NCBI GenBank assembly: GCA_964351595.1
Contig: CAYGOT010000002.1
Span: forward strand, 1-64,000
Direction of reading: 5' to 3'
From: UBA6059 sp964351595
Lineage (GTDB): Bacteria > Bacteroidota > Bacteroidia > Cytophagales > Cyclobacteriaceae
DNA length: 64,000 bases
Shown piece by piece: positions 15,915 through 24,921 of the stretch. The notes beneath the pieces were generated by a model, which had not been told where the DNA came from, ran no database searches, and was given only the letters and a program-made list of their open reading frames with translations. The position numbers and the translations under genes are program-made. Every line of letters starts with the position of its first letter. Positions within the stretch are counted from its first letter, which is position 1.

Positions 15915-18779
15915 CTACCCCACCATACCCACCATGAAGACATCCACAAAGGCCTTCATTTTATCGATGATTCTCTCCCCTATCGATCTAGCTTGTAGAA
16001 CGCTGGGGCGATTGTCCAGGCATTTAAAAACCTCGTCTCTAAGTGGCTCTTGGTTGCTGTAGATATATGCCTCTATGAGCGCTTTAAACTGATCCTTATC
16101 CAAGTTCTCCTCGTCGCATAGTTCTTTCAAGGCCAATACCTTTTCATCCTCCCAGAATTGATCAAACTTATCAATGATTTGATCTGCGTCTTCGATCTTT
16201 GGTAGATGCTCATCAATGAACTTCTCAATGAGCTCTCGCTTGCTACGCAGCTCCACTTCTCCACTGAGCATATCCATGATCTGTTTCTTCTGCTTAGCAG
16301 ATTCATCCGCCTTAGCATTCTTTAGCTTGGCTAAGAGCTTGATAATATAGGTGACGTTAATTTCATCTCTATGGATCAGCTCAAGCTCAAAATCAACATC
16401 ATTGAGAATCGAGTCTTTCTGCTTCTGAGTGTCAAATCTGATCTTATCATATAGATCCAGGTATTTGCTTCTATAATCAGCAAAGCTTTGCTCTGTCATA
16501 GGTAGATCAGCCCAATCAAAGTCTGTGAAGGAGGTCAGCACGTTCTTAACCCTCATAAGCGCTCTGAAGGCTTGTATGAACTCCATTTCATCCTCCTCTG
16601 TCACTAGGTTGTCCACACTATTTACGGTAGGGGCTGTCATAAGCAACTCTGCAAAGGCCATACTGAACTTCCTAACTATGTCTTCATAGGGAGGTAGAAT
16701 GATCTCTTCTTTCGCATCCTTGTTAGAAAACAAGGTGATGGCATCATCAGTGGCTTTCTTAAGGTTTCTGAATACGAGAATGTTTCCTTGAGACTTAGTC
16801 TCATTGATAATCCTGTTGGTGCGTGAGTAGGCCTGTATGAGGCCGTGATGCCTTAGGTTCTTATCGACATACAGTGTATTCAACATTTTAGCGTCAAATC
16901 CTGTCAGGAACATATTTACTACCAAAAGAATATCGAGTCGATCTCTATCTTGAAAACCAACCTTCTCCCTCTCCTTCAGCCTTTTACTTATGTCCTTGAA
17001 GTAGTTCTCAAACTGCTGCCCATCCTTTGTGGTGAACTTGGTTTCATACATGGCATTGTAATCCCCAATAAAAGCTTCCAGCTTATCTCTGGTATGACTT
17101 GATTGATAGACAGCCGGACTATCTGCAGCCATGGGAATATCCTCAGGCAGCATACCCGTAGCATCTTCATCATCCTCATTCTGACCATAGGTGAATATGG
17201 TTGCTATCCTCAAGTCATGAGCACCCTCCTCTTTTTTACGTTTGAAGATCTCGTAATACTTGATGACGTTATCAATACTGCTCACCGCAAAAATGGCTGA
17301 GTAATCCTTGTTATGCGTCTTAGTAGGATGATACTGGATAACGTAATCCACTATCTTCTCTAGGCGCTTAGGCGAATCGATGACTTCCGATTTGTCAATG
17401 GCCTCCACCTCTATATCCATTAGGGTATTCCCCTTCTGTTTATAATTGCCGACATACTCTACACTAAACTTCAATACATTCTGATCTCGTATAGCATCTG
17501 TAATGACATACTTATGCAGGCATTTATCGAAGAGGTCTTTGGTAGTACGCTTCCCTAATTCGTTTTTAGAGGCGTTCTCAGCGAATATTGGGGTGCCGGT
17601 GAAGCCGAAGAGCTGACAGTTGTTAAAGTAGTCTGTGATACGCTTATGTGTTTCTCCAAACTGACTCCTGTGACACTCATCAAAGATGAATATGATTCGC
17701 TTGCCCTGAAGCTTACTTAGCCTCTTTTCATAATGCACCTTAGATATAGCATTATTCAGCTTCTGGATAGTAGTAAGTACGAGCTTAGAATCATCCGTAA
17801 ACTGCCTTACTAGTGAACTCGTATTGTTTGTGACATCAACACTATCGGCCTTGAAGCTGTTAAACTCCTTCATAGTCTGATAGTCCAGGTCCTTACGATC
17901 CACTACAAAAACGACCTTATGCACCTCCGGCAAGTCCATAATGATCTGGCTTGCTTTGAAGGATGTTAAAGTCTTACCAGACCCAGTGGTGTGCCAGATA
18001 TAGCCATTCTCCTTACTCGTCTTGACATGGTCGATAATGGCTTCTGTAGCGAAGTACTGGTAGGGGCGCAGTACCATCATGATTTTATTGGTGCTCATCA
18101 CGATATAATGAGCGATCATCTTACCGAGATGATCAGGGTTTAAAAAGCTATTGGCAAAGGCAGACAACTCCTTGACGTTATTGTTGTCTTTATCCGCCCA
18201 AAAGAAAGTCTGCTTAAAAGATTGCAGCGCATTATTAGCGAGGTATTTGGTGTTGACCCCATTGCTAATGACAAACAACTGTACGTACTGGAAGAGTCCA
18301 TTGCTACTCCAGAAAGATTGCTTCTGATAGCGATTGATCTGATTAAAGGCCTCCTTCATTTCCATGCCTCTACGCTTAAGCTCTACTTGTACTAAGGGCA
18401 GGCCATTGACCAGTAGGGTGACATCATATCGGTTCTTGTAGGTGCCTTCTATGGTGATCTGATTGGAGACCTGCCAGAGGTTCCGACCCCAGTTCTCACT
18501 ATCGTAAAATTGAAGGTAGAGTGGCGTACCATCCTCCCTGATGAAGTTGAAGCGGTCTCGTAAGGTGCTGGCCTTCTCGAATACCGTACCCTTTGCTAGG
18601 TGATTGAGTACAGTGGCGAACTCCTTATCAGAAAGGCTGCATTGGTTGAATGACTCCAGTTGCTGTTTGAGATTGGCCTCTAGCTGTGAGGCATCAGTTA
18701 TTTTAACACGCTCATAACCTAAGCCTTGTAATTGCTTAATGAAGTTCTCTTCTAATATGGCTTCAGGCTGAGTGGTCAT
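15915..18779 (-). CDS. hsdR: Type I restriction enzyme, HsdR subunit
   Basis: The motor-nuclease subunit that translocates and cuts unmodified DNA. At 954 residues, the N-terminal nuclease domain shows the PD-(D/E)XK signature as Asp119, Glu133 and Lys135 (VQVELKRR). The SF2 helicase follows with TTGSGKT (264-270), DECH (367-370), GFTGTP, and motif VI YSRTNRI. The gene starts 3 bp after the frame of the interrupted nuclease gene upstream, so it is transcribed with it. The hsdM-hsdS pair lies about 2.7 kb upstream, separated by inserted defence genes. No disruption is seen. Confidence 0.95.
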   Translation of the reverse strand: MTTQPEAILEENFIKQLQGLGYERVKITDASQLEANLKQQLESFNQCSLSDKEFATVLNHLAKGTVFEKASTLRDRFNFIREDGTPLYLQFYDSENWGRNLWQVSNQITIEGTYKNRYDVTLLVNGLPLVQVELKRRGMEMKEAFNQINRYQKQSFWSSNGLFQYVQLFVISNGVNTKYLANNALQSFKQTFFWADKDNNNVKELSAFANSFLNPDHLGKMIAHYIVMSTNKIMMVLRPYQYFATEAIIDHVKTSKENGYIWHTTGSGKTLTSFKASQIIMDLPEVHKVVFVVDRKDLDYQTMKEFNSFKADSVDVTNNTSSLVRQFTDDSKLVLTTIQKLNNAISKVHYEKRLSKLQGKRIIFIFDECHRSQFGETHKRITDYFNNCQLFGFTGTPIFAENASKNELGKRTTKDLFDKCLHKYVITDAIRDQNVLKFSVEYVGNYKQKGNTLMDIEVEAIDKSEVIDSPKRLEKIVDYVIQYHPTKTHNKDYSAIFAVSSIDNVIKYYEIFKRKKEEGAHDLRIATIFTYGQNEDDEDATGMLPEDIPMAADSPAVYQSSHTRDKLEAFIGDYNAMYETKFTTKDGQQFENYFKDISKRLKEREKVGFQDRDRLDILLVVNMFLTGFDAKMLNTLYVDKNLRHHGLIQAYSRTNRIINETKSQGNILVFRNLKKATDDAITLFSNKDAKEEIILPPYEDIVRKFSMAFAELLMTAPTVNSVDNLVTEEDEMEFIQAFRALMRVKNVLTSFTDFDWADLPMTEQSFADYRSKYLDLYDKIRFDTQKQKDSILNDVDFELELIHRDEINVTYIIKLLAKLKNAKADESAKQKKQIMDMLSGEVELRSKRELIEKFIDEHLPKIEDADQIIDKFDQFWEDEKVLALKELCDEENLDKDQFKALIEAYIYSNQEPLRDEVFKCLDNRPSVLQARSIGERIIDKMKAFVDVFMVGMVG

Positions 18780-18782
18780 TAT

Positions 18783-18971
18783 TTAGCTGATTTTTCTAAT
18801 CTTGGTTAGTGGCTCACTACAAACCTTTACCAATTCGATAAGACGCTCTGAAACCATAGCAGCTACTTCACTTCTTTTGATAGGATCGAAGAGTTTTTCA
18901 CGCTGATCTGCTTGTCCGAAGTTGACTATTGTTTGAAAATAAGGCCAAAACTTACTACTCTTATATCCTGA
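18783..18971 (-). pseudogene. Separated C-terminal part of the PD-(D/E)XK nuclease
   Basis: Directly after the TAA at 18974-18972 the same frame stays open for 62 codons to a TAA at 18785-18783. It reads as normal protein, for example SSKFWPYFQTIVNFGQ and FDPIKRSEVAAMVSERLIEL. No start codon is well placed. It is best explained as the tail of the upstream nuclease cut off by a single nonsense codon (CAA to TAA would do it). It ends 3 bp before hsdR. Confidence 0.75.
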
Positions 18972-19979
18972 TTAAAGAAAATCCACATGCGCTAGCTGAT
19001 CATTAAAATCTTCACTTTCCCAATCATCTCGATTAGCTCTAATACCGTAAATAGTATAATTCCAAGGGATTTTAGATTGCCCTTCTAACTTGACTTGTAT
19101 ACCATTCCACTCCTTCAATTCAATGGTCATACCAGTCCATGACTCATTCAGGTCTTCTATTTTGATAATGTACTCTTCTCCTATCTCTGCCGCTACAATA
19201 GCCTTGATTTCATCTAGAAATTCTTCGACTACCTTCAGTTCTACTTTCCATATATTGTCTGCAATCAGTTTTGCTGACGTATAATTCTTTCTTATCGAGG
19301 ATAATACTTGATCTTCCATATCATTGTCGCTTAACTGATTGGTGAGTTTTTTGAGTAATAGAATATACTGACGAATGGTTTCTCTCAGTATTGGTTGTTC
19401 GGCTGCCTCCTTCATACATAGAGTAAGCCATTTGATGATGGTACTTTGATAGGAAATACAATGGAAATCCGAATATTCTTCAAGTAGCCCTTTACTCTCC
19501 TCTGATGGACTATGGCCATCCAAGGTGAGATAATAAACCGTATTCCTTTCTGTATTGTAATTTGCGTAGCGCTCTACCTGAGCGGATTGGTCGCCTGCAT
19601 AAATCTTGTTCTCTATTGAAATGGTGTTGCCATACTTATCGGCAATAAATATGTCTATTCGGCCACCTGTCTTGAGTAATAAGTCAACTGTACCAATATG
19701 CTTCTCAAGAGTTACATGTGCGGAACCTTCATCAAATTGACCTTCGAAATCAACTGCTTTAAGAAAAAGGCTGAGAAAAGTATTCTTGAATAAGTGTGAT
19801 CCCTCCGGGTTTAAAAGCTCACCCAAAAATGCGGAGTGAGTTGCATTTTCGCTGCTTTCCATCTGAAGCACTGAGAAAACATTGAAATGCTCACCTCTCA
19901 GCTTCTTGATCTCTTGCTGGTGATCGTATATGCCTTTGATTTCGGCTAATATAGTCTCGGCTTGAATTGTCATTTCCAT
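18972..19979 (-). CDS. PD-(D/E)XK nuclease family protein (PDDEXK_4-like), truncated
   Basis: The N-terminal 335 residues of a nuclease-superfamily protein. The core reads GRIDIFIADKYG then ISIENKIYAGDQ, giving Asp109, Glu123 and Lys125 of the PD-(D/E)XK site with the following QxxxxxRY. The N-terminal NVFSVLQMESSENATHSAFLGELL fits the PDDEXK_4 family. The frame ends at an in-frame TAA although clear coding continues for 62 codons, so the last sixth is lost unless the stop is read through. An ATG at 19973 would overlap the abiF stop as ATGA. A role in defence is inferred from context. Confidence 0.8.
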   Translation of the reverse strand: MEMTIQAETILAEIKGIYDHQQEIKKLRGEHFNVFSVLQMESSENATHSAFLGELLNPEGSHLFKNTFLSLFLKAVDFEGQFDEGSAHVTLEKHIGTVDLLLKTGGRIDIFIADKYGNTISIENKIYAGDQSAQVERYANYNTERNTVYYLTLDGHSPSEESKGLLEEYSDFHCISYQSTIIKWLTLCMKEAAEQPILRETIRQYILLLKKLTNQLSDNDMEDQVLSSIRKNYTSAKLIADNIWKVELKVVEEFLDEIKAIVAAEIGEEYIIKIEDLNESWTGMTIELKEWNGIQVKLEGQSKIPWNYTIYGIRANRDDWESEDFNDQLAHVDFL

Positions 19980-20872
19980 AAGGGTTCATTCTGCCAATTA
20001 GCTTTTAGCCCTAAAGCATTAGGATCTACGCTTGGGTACTTAGTTAATAGGCCACTCAGTTTCAACGTAAACCTATTTTCTGGCTGTATTACATCTAGCA
20101 AATATTTCATTAGACAGAGATGTATGTATAGCCTCTGAAATTCATGCGGTTTAGGAACATCATTCAACCATGGGTTTGGAGGATGAGGAAGTAGCTTCGG
20201 TGCACCTGGTAAGTTTCTATTCCATAATCGGGAATGGTGTGCGCAATAATTTCTTATTTGAGCAATGGACTGTAACCAACTTGGTAGGTAAGTGTGATTA
20301 ACTACTCCATAAAAGTGTGCAATTCCATCTTTGGACTTTACCGTATTCTTCAAATTACCATAAAGCTTAGATAAAGCTCCAAAACTGGTTTGCTCAAGAG
20401 ATTTCCATGATGGAGGGAATCGCAAATCATCTTTGTGCTTTTTAAGGTGGTTTTTGATGACTGGATCTTTAGATCTTGATAACTCCTCCTCCAAATTTGC
20501 AAGCGTCTTGACCAAGGCTTTGCTATCCTCAAACAATTCAAAATTTTGAAACCACCAAGGATCATATTCACGTGACAACTGATAGATCAACTGGGTTCTG
20601 AGGCTTATTTCTATTTTTTCAATCACATCAAATAGGAGCAATCTCAACTCCCGATCGAAATTGTAAAGTGCCATCACATCTGAGAAGCAGCTATTTGGCT
20701 TAAAAATGTGCTTTTCCTTATCTGACTGCATGGAGTACCAATACTCACCTAACCTGTAATAGCTGATATGTAACAGGAAGTGATCAGCTTTATCTTCCGA
20801 TGAGATGAGTAATCCTCTGGATTCAAGCTTAGCGATTTGCTCGCTGATGGATATGGCCTTTTTCTCAAACAT
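19970..20872 (-). CDS. Abi_2/AbiF-family abortive infection protein (HEPN)
   Basis: A 300-residue protein whose C-terminal half carries the HEPN RNase motif RNYCAHH (Arg207 and His212 from the ATG). The conserved N-terminal SISEQIAKLESRGLL, ISYYRLGEYW and YNFDRELRLLLFDVIEKIEISLR are typical of Abi_2. The family includes AbiD/AbiF; AbiF-type proteins are RNA-cleaving toxins related to Cas13 ancestors and controlled by a small RNA. I choose the ATG at 20872 because the longer frame needs a TTG inside an upstream terminator. The gene follows that terminator closely and overlaps the downstream nuclease gene. Confidence 0.88.
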   Translation of the reverse strand: MFEKKAISISEQIAKLESRGLLISSEDKADHFLLHISYYRLGEYWYSMQSDKEKHIFKPNSCFSDVMALYNFDRELRLLLFDVIEKIEISLRTQLIYQLSREYDPWWFQNFELFEDSKALVKTLANLEEELSRSKDPVIKNHLKKHKDDLRFPPSWKSLEQTSFGALSKLYGNLKNTVKSKDGIAHFYGVVNHTYLPSWLQSIAQIRNYCAHHSRLWNRNLPGAPKLLPHPPNPWLNDVPKPHEFQRLYIHLCLMKYLLDVIQPENRFTLKLSGLLTKYPSVDPNALGLKANWQNEPLWK

Positions 20873-20879
20873 AACGTAT

Positions 20880-20921
20880 AAAAAAACCTCGCTCAATTCT
20901 ATATGAATCTAACGAGGTTTT
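20880..20921 (-). terminator. Intrinsic terminator between the RNA and abiF
   Basis: On the minus strand AAAACCTCG and CGAGGTTTT form a 9-bp stem whose loop contains a second small stem (ATTC/GAAT). A run of T follows directly. It ends 8 bases before the abiF ATG, so most RNA transcripts should stop before the toxin gene. Confidence 0.8.
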
Positions 20922-20997
20922 CAATTTCTTAAGGCCCTTAAAAGCAAAAGACGCACCCTGGGACGCTGATCTGACGGGTAGCGTGGTGCGTACTGTT
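20880..20997 (-). ncRNA. Candidate AbiF-associated structured RNA
   Basis: On the minus strand, immediately upstream of abiF, lies a nested hairpin. Outer arms ACGCACC (20991-20985) and GGTGCGT (20957-20951) enclose ACGCT/AGCGT arms with a 5-base bulge. After an unpaired stretch comes a strong terminator. A TACATTTG box at 21009-21002 fits a -7 element placing the 5' end near 20997, though no -33 TTG is seen. Known abiF-motif RNAs occupy this position and act as RNA antitoxins. The identity is inferred from context, structure and position; exact ends are estimates. Confidence 0.6.
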
Positions 20998-21179
20998 AAT
21001 ACAAATGTATACGTATTACTTGGATTTTGGATCCTAATTAATGTAATAATCTTTACTAGTCCGCTTTTCATGCATCTATATCTACCCAACAAATCTTCAA
21101 TTAAAGACTTTAAAGCATGATTTTATTGTTTTAAGATTTCCGCATCAATATATGACATTAGACATCAATAGGTCCATAT

Positions 21180-21482
21180 TCAACGAATGTCGAGTTCATC
21201 AAATATTTCAGTTGCCCTTGATATAATTCGACTCATTTCTTGTTGATCGATATCATCATGCCAAACACTTTGATCCAACAACTCCAATTCATCATATAAC
21301 TCACCCTCATCTTGCATATCCCGCATGACCTTTTTTAAAGCCGCAGAAATACCAAAACGCAATCGGTGACCGGCATTAATAATATTGTTGTCAAAAACAT
21401 CCGCATTTGCAAGAGCAAATGGGTCTCCGAAACGACCACAACTAAACGCATTTCTTAATAACATTTCATATTCCATTCTCAT
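21180..21482 (-). CDS. Hypothetical protein (100 aa) between hsdS and abiF
   Basis: A 100-residue acidic, helical protein with ATG start (a second ATG is at 21476). Segments include SCGRFGDPFALANADVFDNNIINAGHRLRFG and an acidic C-terminus rich in Asp/Glu. No family is recognised. It starts 23 bp after the hsdS stop and so belongs to the same transcript. Small acidic proteins in such places sometimes inhibit the restriction subunit, but nothing here proves that. The 180 bp beyond it, up to the RNA promoter, holds nothing else recognisable. Confidence 0.65.
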   Translation of the reverse strand: MRMEYEMLLRNAFSCGRFGDPFALANADVFDNNIINAGHRLRFGISAALKKVMRDMQDEGELYDELELLDQSVWHDDIDQQEMSRIISRATEIFDELDIR

Positions 21483-21505
21483 ATTAATCCATTTTAGTTA
21501 ATCAA

Positions 21506-22825
21506 TTAAACAAACATCCCCTGCAGTAAGCCCTTCTTGAAGGTCTGTGTATGGGTGATTTGATGGTTGACGGTTTCAATTTTTTTATCAATGCTGCTGA
21601 GGTAGTCGGAGATTTTTTGTTGCTCTTCTACTACCGGTAATTTTAGTTTCAGCTTTCCTACTCGTCCAGTTGAAAGACTCAATACCTTTGATCCTTGGGC
21701 AATGACCATTATTTGCTTTCGCATATCCCAAGATTTAAGTAGATAACTAAAAAAACCAATAGTTGTATTCGAAGTAATCGGACGAGCTAGAAAAGTATGG
21801 AGGCCAGCTAATACCTTTTTATCTTTCACATCAATTAGTTCTATGGTCTTTCCAATATCAGCATAATCCTCAGAAGCATCGGCCATGACAAGGTCTCCAT
21901 TTTTGCAATATGAGTCTTCTTTGACTTTAGAGAGATTAACTTCATCATTGACAAACGGGATGGTCTCGTTTTCTATATTAAATATTGACTTGAACTTTGT
22001 ATGGATGTCTCCATAATGAATATTGTAGACTGTTCCAGACTCATAATTCAACTTATCTCTAGATAATGAATTGGTTGTATGAAAGGTGTATAATTCCCCC
22101 AACCTCTTCTCCTCCCAATCCGGATAGTCGTTCCCCTCGTCATCTTTGAACCGTATCTCCTGAGAAAAGAGCTTTTGCATGACTCCCTTTTTGTATTCTT
22201 CCAGACGTTCTTTCTTACGCCTAAGAAGCTCAATCTTTTTGTCAACTGCAGAGAGGAAGGAGGCTATCTTTTCTTGTTCGGGGAGGGAGGGGAAATTGAG
22301 TCTAATTTTCTTTAAATCGTCTGTACCTACGTTCGACTGATTTCCTGTACCTCCCTTAGACTCAGAAAAAAAGAAATAAAAGAATCTAGATGTCTTAAGA
22401 AGTGGGGCTATAAATGAATTACAAGTCATTCCCTCCCTCTCTTTTAAAGCAACTAATCTTTGATTTAGAAGAAACTTATTGCTTTTTGGAATTTGTACAG
22501 AATAACCATAATCCTTTTTGCCTACTGTACCTGTTAAAGTAAGTACAACATCTCCTTCTTTTAATAAAAATTTATAATGCTTTGAATCCAAATCATTCCA
22601 AAAAGAGGGGTTTCTATCAAGCCTTAATTGGTTCATGTAAACATTGGACATCTTAATTAATTGATAGGCTCCTTCTGAACTTGACATTTTCGTGCTTTTA
22701 AATGCATAGCCGGCCAAAAAATAAATCTTGGAGTCAAGCGCACTATTTTCCCAAGCCTCTTTAAACTCTTTAAACCTCAATTCAGGAATATTCTTTGACT
22801 TAATTATAGTTGTTGATTCCGTCAT
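21506..22825 (-). CDS. hsdS: Type I restriction enzyme, HsdS specificity subunit
   Basis: Sets the bipartite DNA target of the type I enzyme. At 439 residues from the ATG, it has two target-recognition domains, each followed by a conserved helix. The central helix is LPEQEKIASFLSAVDKKIELL and the C-terminal repeat is VEEQQKISDYLSSIDKKIE. Both repeats are intact, so the protein is full length. A longer frame begins at a TTG inside hsdM; the ATG at 22825, one base after the hsdM stop, is preferred. The recognition sequence cannot be predicted by eye. Confidence 0.93.
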   Translation of the reverse strand: MTESTTIIKSKNIPELRFKEFKEAWENSALDSKIYFLAGYAFKSTKMSSSEGAYQLIKMSNVYMNQLRLDRNPSFWNDLDSKHYKFLLKEGDVVLTLTGTVGKKDYGYSVQIPKSNKFLLNQRLVALKEREGMTCNSFIAPLLKTSRFFYFFFSESKGGTGNQSNVGTDDLKKIRLNFPSLPEQEKIASFLSAVDKKIELLRRKKERLEEYKKGVMQKLFSQEIRFKDDEGNDYPDWEEKRLGELYTFHTTNSLSRDKLNYESGTVYNIHYGDIHTKFKSIFNIENETIPFVNDEVNLSKVKEDSYCKNGDLVMADASEDYADIGKTIELIDVKDKKVLAGLHTFLARPITSNTTIGFFSYLLKSWDMRKQIMVIAQGSKVLSLSTGRVGKLKLKLPVVEEQQKISDYLSSIDKKIETVNHQITHTQTFKKGLLQGMFV

Positions 22826-22826
22826 A

Positions 22827-24389
22827 TTAGAATGGAGTATCAATGCCTAATTCCTTACAATATTCAGCAATGCTTGAATCTGTTTCCTTTATCTCAGTTT
22901 CAAGCCCTTTCAGCTCTTCTGAAACCATTTTTAAGTCCACAGGCTCCTCTTCTTCAAAGGTGTCCACATAACGAGGAATATTAAGGTTATAATCGTTCTC
23001 AGCTATCTCTTCTAAAGAAGCTACATGGCTATACTTATCTTTGTCCTCCCAGTTTCTATAAGTATCAATGATTTTATCAATATCCTCTTGTCTTAATACA
23101 TTCTGTGTTTTTACCTTTTCAAAATGCTGACTGGCATCAATAAACAAGATTTTCTCTCTGTTCTTTCTTTGTTTCTTTAATACCAGAATACAAGTCGGAA
23201 TACTGGTTCCGTAAAAGATATTGGCAGGCAAGCCAATCACGGCATCTAAGTAGTTTCTATCCTTAATGAGGTATTCTCTTATATGTCCTTCAGCAGCCCC
23301 TCTAAAGAGCGCATCATGAGGCAATACACAGGCCATAGTGCCATTATCTGCTAATTGGTGAACCATGTGCTGAACGAAGGCAAAATCGGCCTTAGAGCTA
23401 GGAGCAAGCTTACCATAAGCAGCAAAACGATCATCACTCATAAATAGAGGGCTAGCGCTCCACTTAGCTGAAAAAGGAGGGTTAGCCACAATCGCCTCAA
23501 AACGCTCATCAGGGTGCTGAGGATGCTCTAGAGTATCTTCTTGTTTTACATCAAACTTCCTATAATGAACATCATGCATAATCATGTTCATACGGCAGAG
23601 GTTATAAGTGGTAGGGTTCATCTCTTGTCCGTAGAACCTACCCACTTCCTTTACTTCTTTGGCAACACGTAAGAGAAGGGAACCAGAGCCACAGGTGGGG
23701 TCATAAACACTCTTTAGGCGTTCCTTATCTGTAGTCACAATGCTTGCTAAAACCTTACTTACCTGTTGAGGCGTATAAAACTCTCCTGCCTTCTTTCCTG
23801 CACCAGAGGCAAACTGTCCAATGAGGTATTCATAGGCATCACCCAACATATCACTTTCAGAATCTTCTAGATTAAAGTTTATCTCATCCAAATGAGCCAT
23901 CACCTTAACGATCAAATCATTCTTAGCACTTTCAGACTTACCAAGTTTACTGCTCGTCAGATCCAGGTCTTCAAAGAGATTCCCAAACTCCTCCTCACTC
24001 TCAGAACCCATGGTACTCTGTTCTATGTTTACAAGCACCTTAGCCAAGTCCTCAAGAATGAACTTACTCTTGCCCTCAGCGTTACCTCGCTTAGCCAGTT
24101 GACTGAATAGCTCGGAAGGCTTAAGAAAGTATCCCAGGGCCTCTAAGGCCTCCGCCTTAATAGCATCGAGATAAGCCTGGCCCGTAGAAGAATCCTCATC
24201 AATACTGTCATAGGTCAAACCATCAGGTTCAAGAATCTCATTAGCGTAGAGATCCATCTTTTTACTGAGGTACTTATAAAAGATAAAGCCAAGAATATAA
24301 TCTCTAAAGTCATCAGCATCCATTTTGCCTCTGAGGGTATTGGCAATGTTCCAGAGCTGTTGTTCTAGCTTTTGTTTCTGTTCAGTCAT
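22827..24389 (-). CDS. hsdM: Type I restriction enzyme, HsdM methyltransferase subunit
   Basis: N6-adenine methyltransferase that protects host DNA and forms the core of the restriction complex. At 520 residues, the N-terminal HsdM helical domain (about 8-150) is followed by GEFYTPQQVSKVL, the AdoMet-binding motif DPTCGSGSLLLR (230-241) and the catalytic NPPF (303-306). It is the first gene of the hsdM-hsdS-x-(RNA)-abiF-nuclease-hsdR-PutAbiC array. It stands divergent from the 24547 gene across 157 bp, where the operon promoter must lie. Confidence 0.95.
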   Translation of the reverse strand: MTEQKQKLEQQLWNIANTLRGKMDADDFRDYILGFIFYKYLSKKMDLYANEILEPDGLTYDSIDEDSSTGQAYLDAIKAEALEALGYFLKPSELFSQLAKRGNAEGKSKFILEDLAKVLVNIEQSTMGSESEEEFGNLFEDLDLTSSKLGKSESAKNDLIVKVMAHLDEINFNLEDSESDMLGDAYEYLIGQFASGAGKKAGEFYTPQQVSKVLASIVTTDKERLKSVYDPTCGSGSLLLRVAKEVKEVGRFYGQEMNPTTYNLCRMNMIMHDVHYRKFDVKQEDTLEHPQHPDERFEAIVANPPFSAKWSASPLFMSDDRFAAYGKLAPSSKADFAFVQHMVHQLADNGTMACVLPHDALFRGAAEGHIREYLIKDRNYLDAVIGLPANIFYGTSIPTCILVLKKQRKNREKILFIDASQHFEKVKTQNVLRQEDIDKIIDTYRNWEDKDKYSHVASLEEIAENDYNLNIPRYVDTFEEEEPVDLKMVSEELKGLETEIKETDSSIAEYCKELGIDTPF

Positions 24390-24546
24390 GCATTGAAAGT
24401 AACGTTTCCTTCTCTAAGCTAGCAGAAAATTGGGGTAAACGGATGCATTACTGTGTTAAGAAGCATAACCAACTTATGATGTCTCCGTTAGAGTTTACTA
24501 GTTCATCATTAGTTGCTAAACCATAATTCACTTAAACTTTTCCTAA

Positions 24547-24894
24547 ATGCCACAAGGAATTATTAACCCAAAGGGTAGAATCAACATTGACGAAACCTCG
24601 AGAATAATGACCCCCATTTTCTGGGGTGAAACTGACGAGAGCTTGAAGAATTGGGCGAAGCGGTTAAGCACCCAGCCCTCCACCAAAAGAAAGAAGCTTG
24701 TATCAAGGGTTAATAAAATGGAAAGCGGATATCATAAGTTCACCATAGAGCTACTTCTTGATGGGCATCTAAAAAGTACGATTTTAAAAGCGCTGTTCTC
24801 GAAGTATGGTAACTCATACTCCAAAAAGGAACTCAAGCAGATCCATTATCAAAGCAAACAGATGCTACTAAAGATGGCATCTGGAGAGCTTTGA
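24547..24894 (+). CDS. Hypothetical protein (115 aa), divergent to hsdM
   Basis: A basic 115-residue protein beginning MPQGIINPKGRINIDETS with a Lys-rich C-terminal half (KELKQIHYQSKQMLLKMASG). No signal peptide, membrane segment or recognised domain. It has an ATG start and stands alone on the plus strand with its back to hsdM. Divergent small basic proteins next to restriction genes are often controllers, but no HTH is clear, so function stays unassigned. Confidence 0.6.
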   Translation: MPQGIINPKGRINIDETSRIMTPIFWGETDESLKNWAKRLSTQPSTKRKKLVSRVNKMESGYHKFTIELLLDGHLKSTILKALFSKYGNSYSKKELKQIHYQSKQMLLKMASGEL

Positions 24895-24921
24895 ATTGGA
24901 GTATTCTGTTTTAGGTAAAAG

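Noticed and set aside
20865..21092. A 75-codon minus-strand frame upstream of abiF
   Set aside because: It lies across the structured RNA and its terminator and has no protein-like pattern.
20880..21092. Possible CRISPR repeat or Cas13 remnant because of the AbiF link
   Set aside because: Only a single hairpin unit exists, there is no repeat array, and the protein is of ordinary Abi_2 size.
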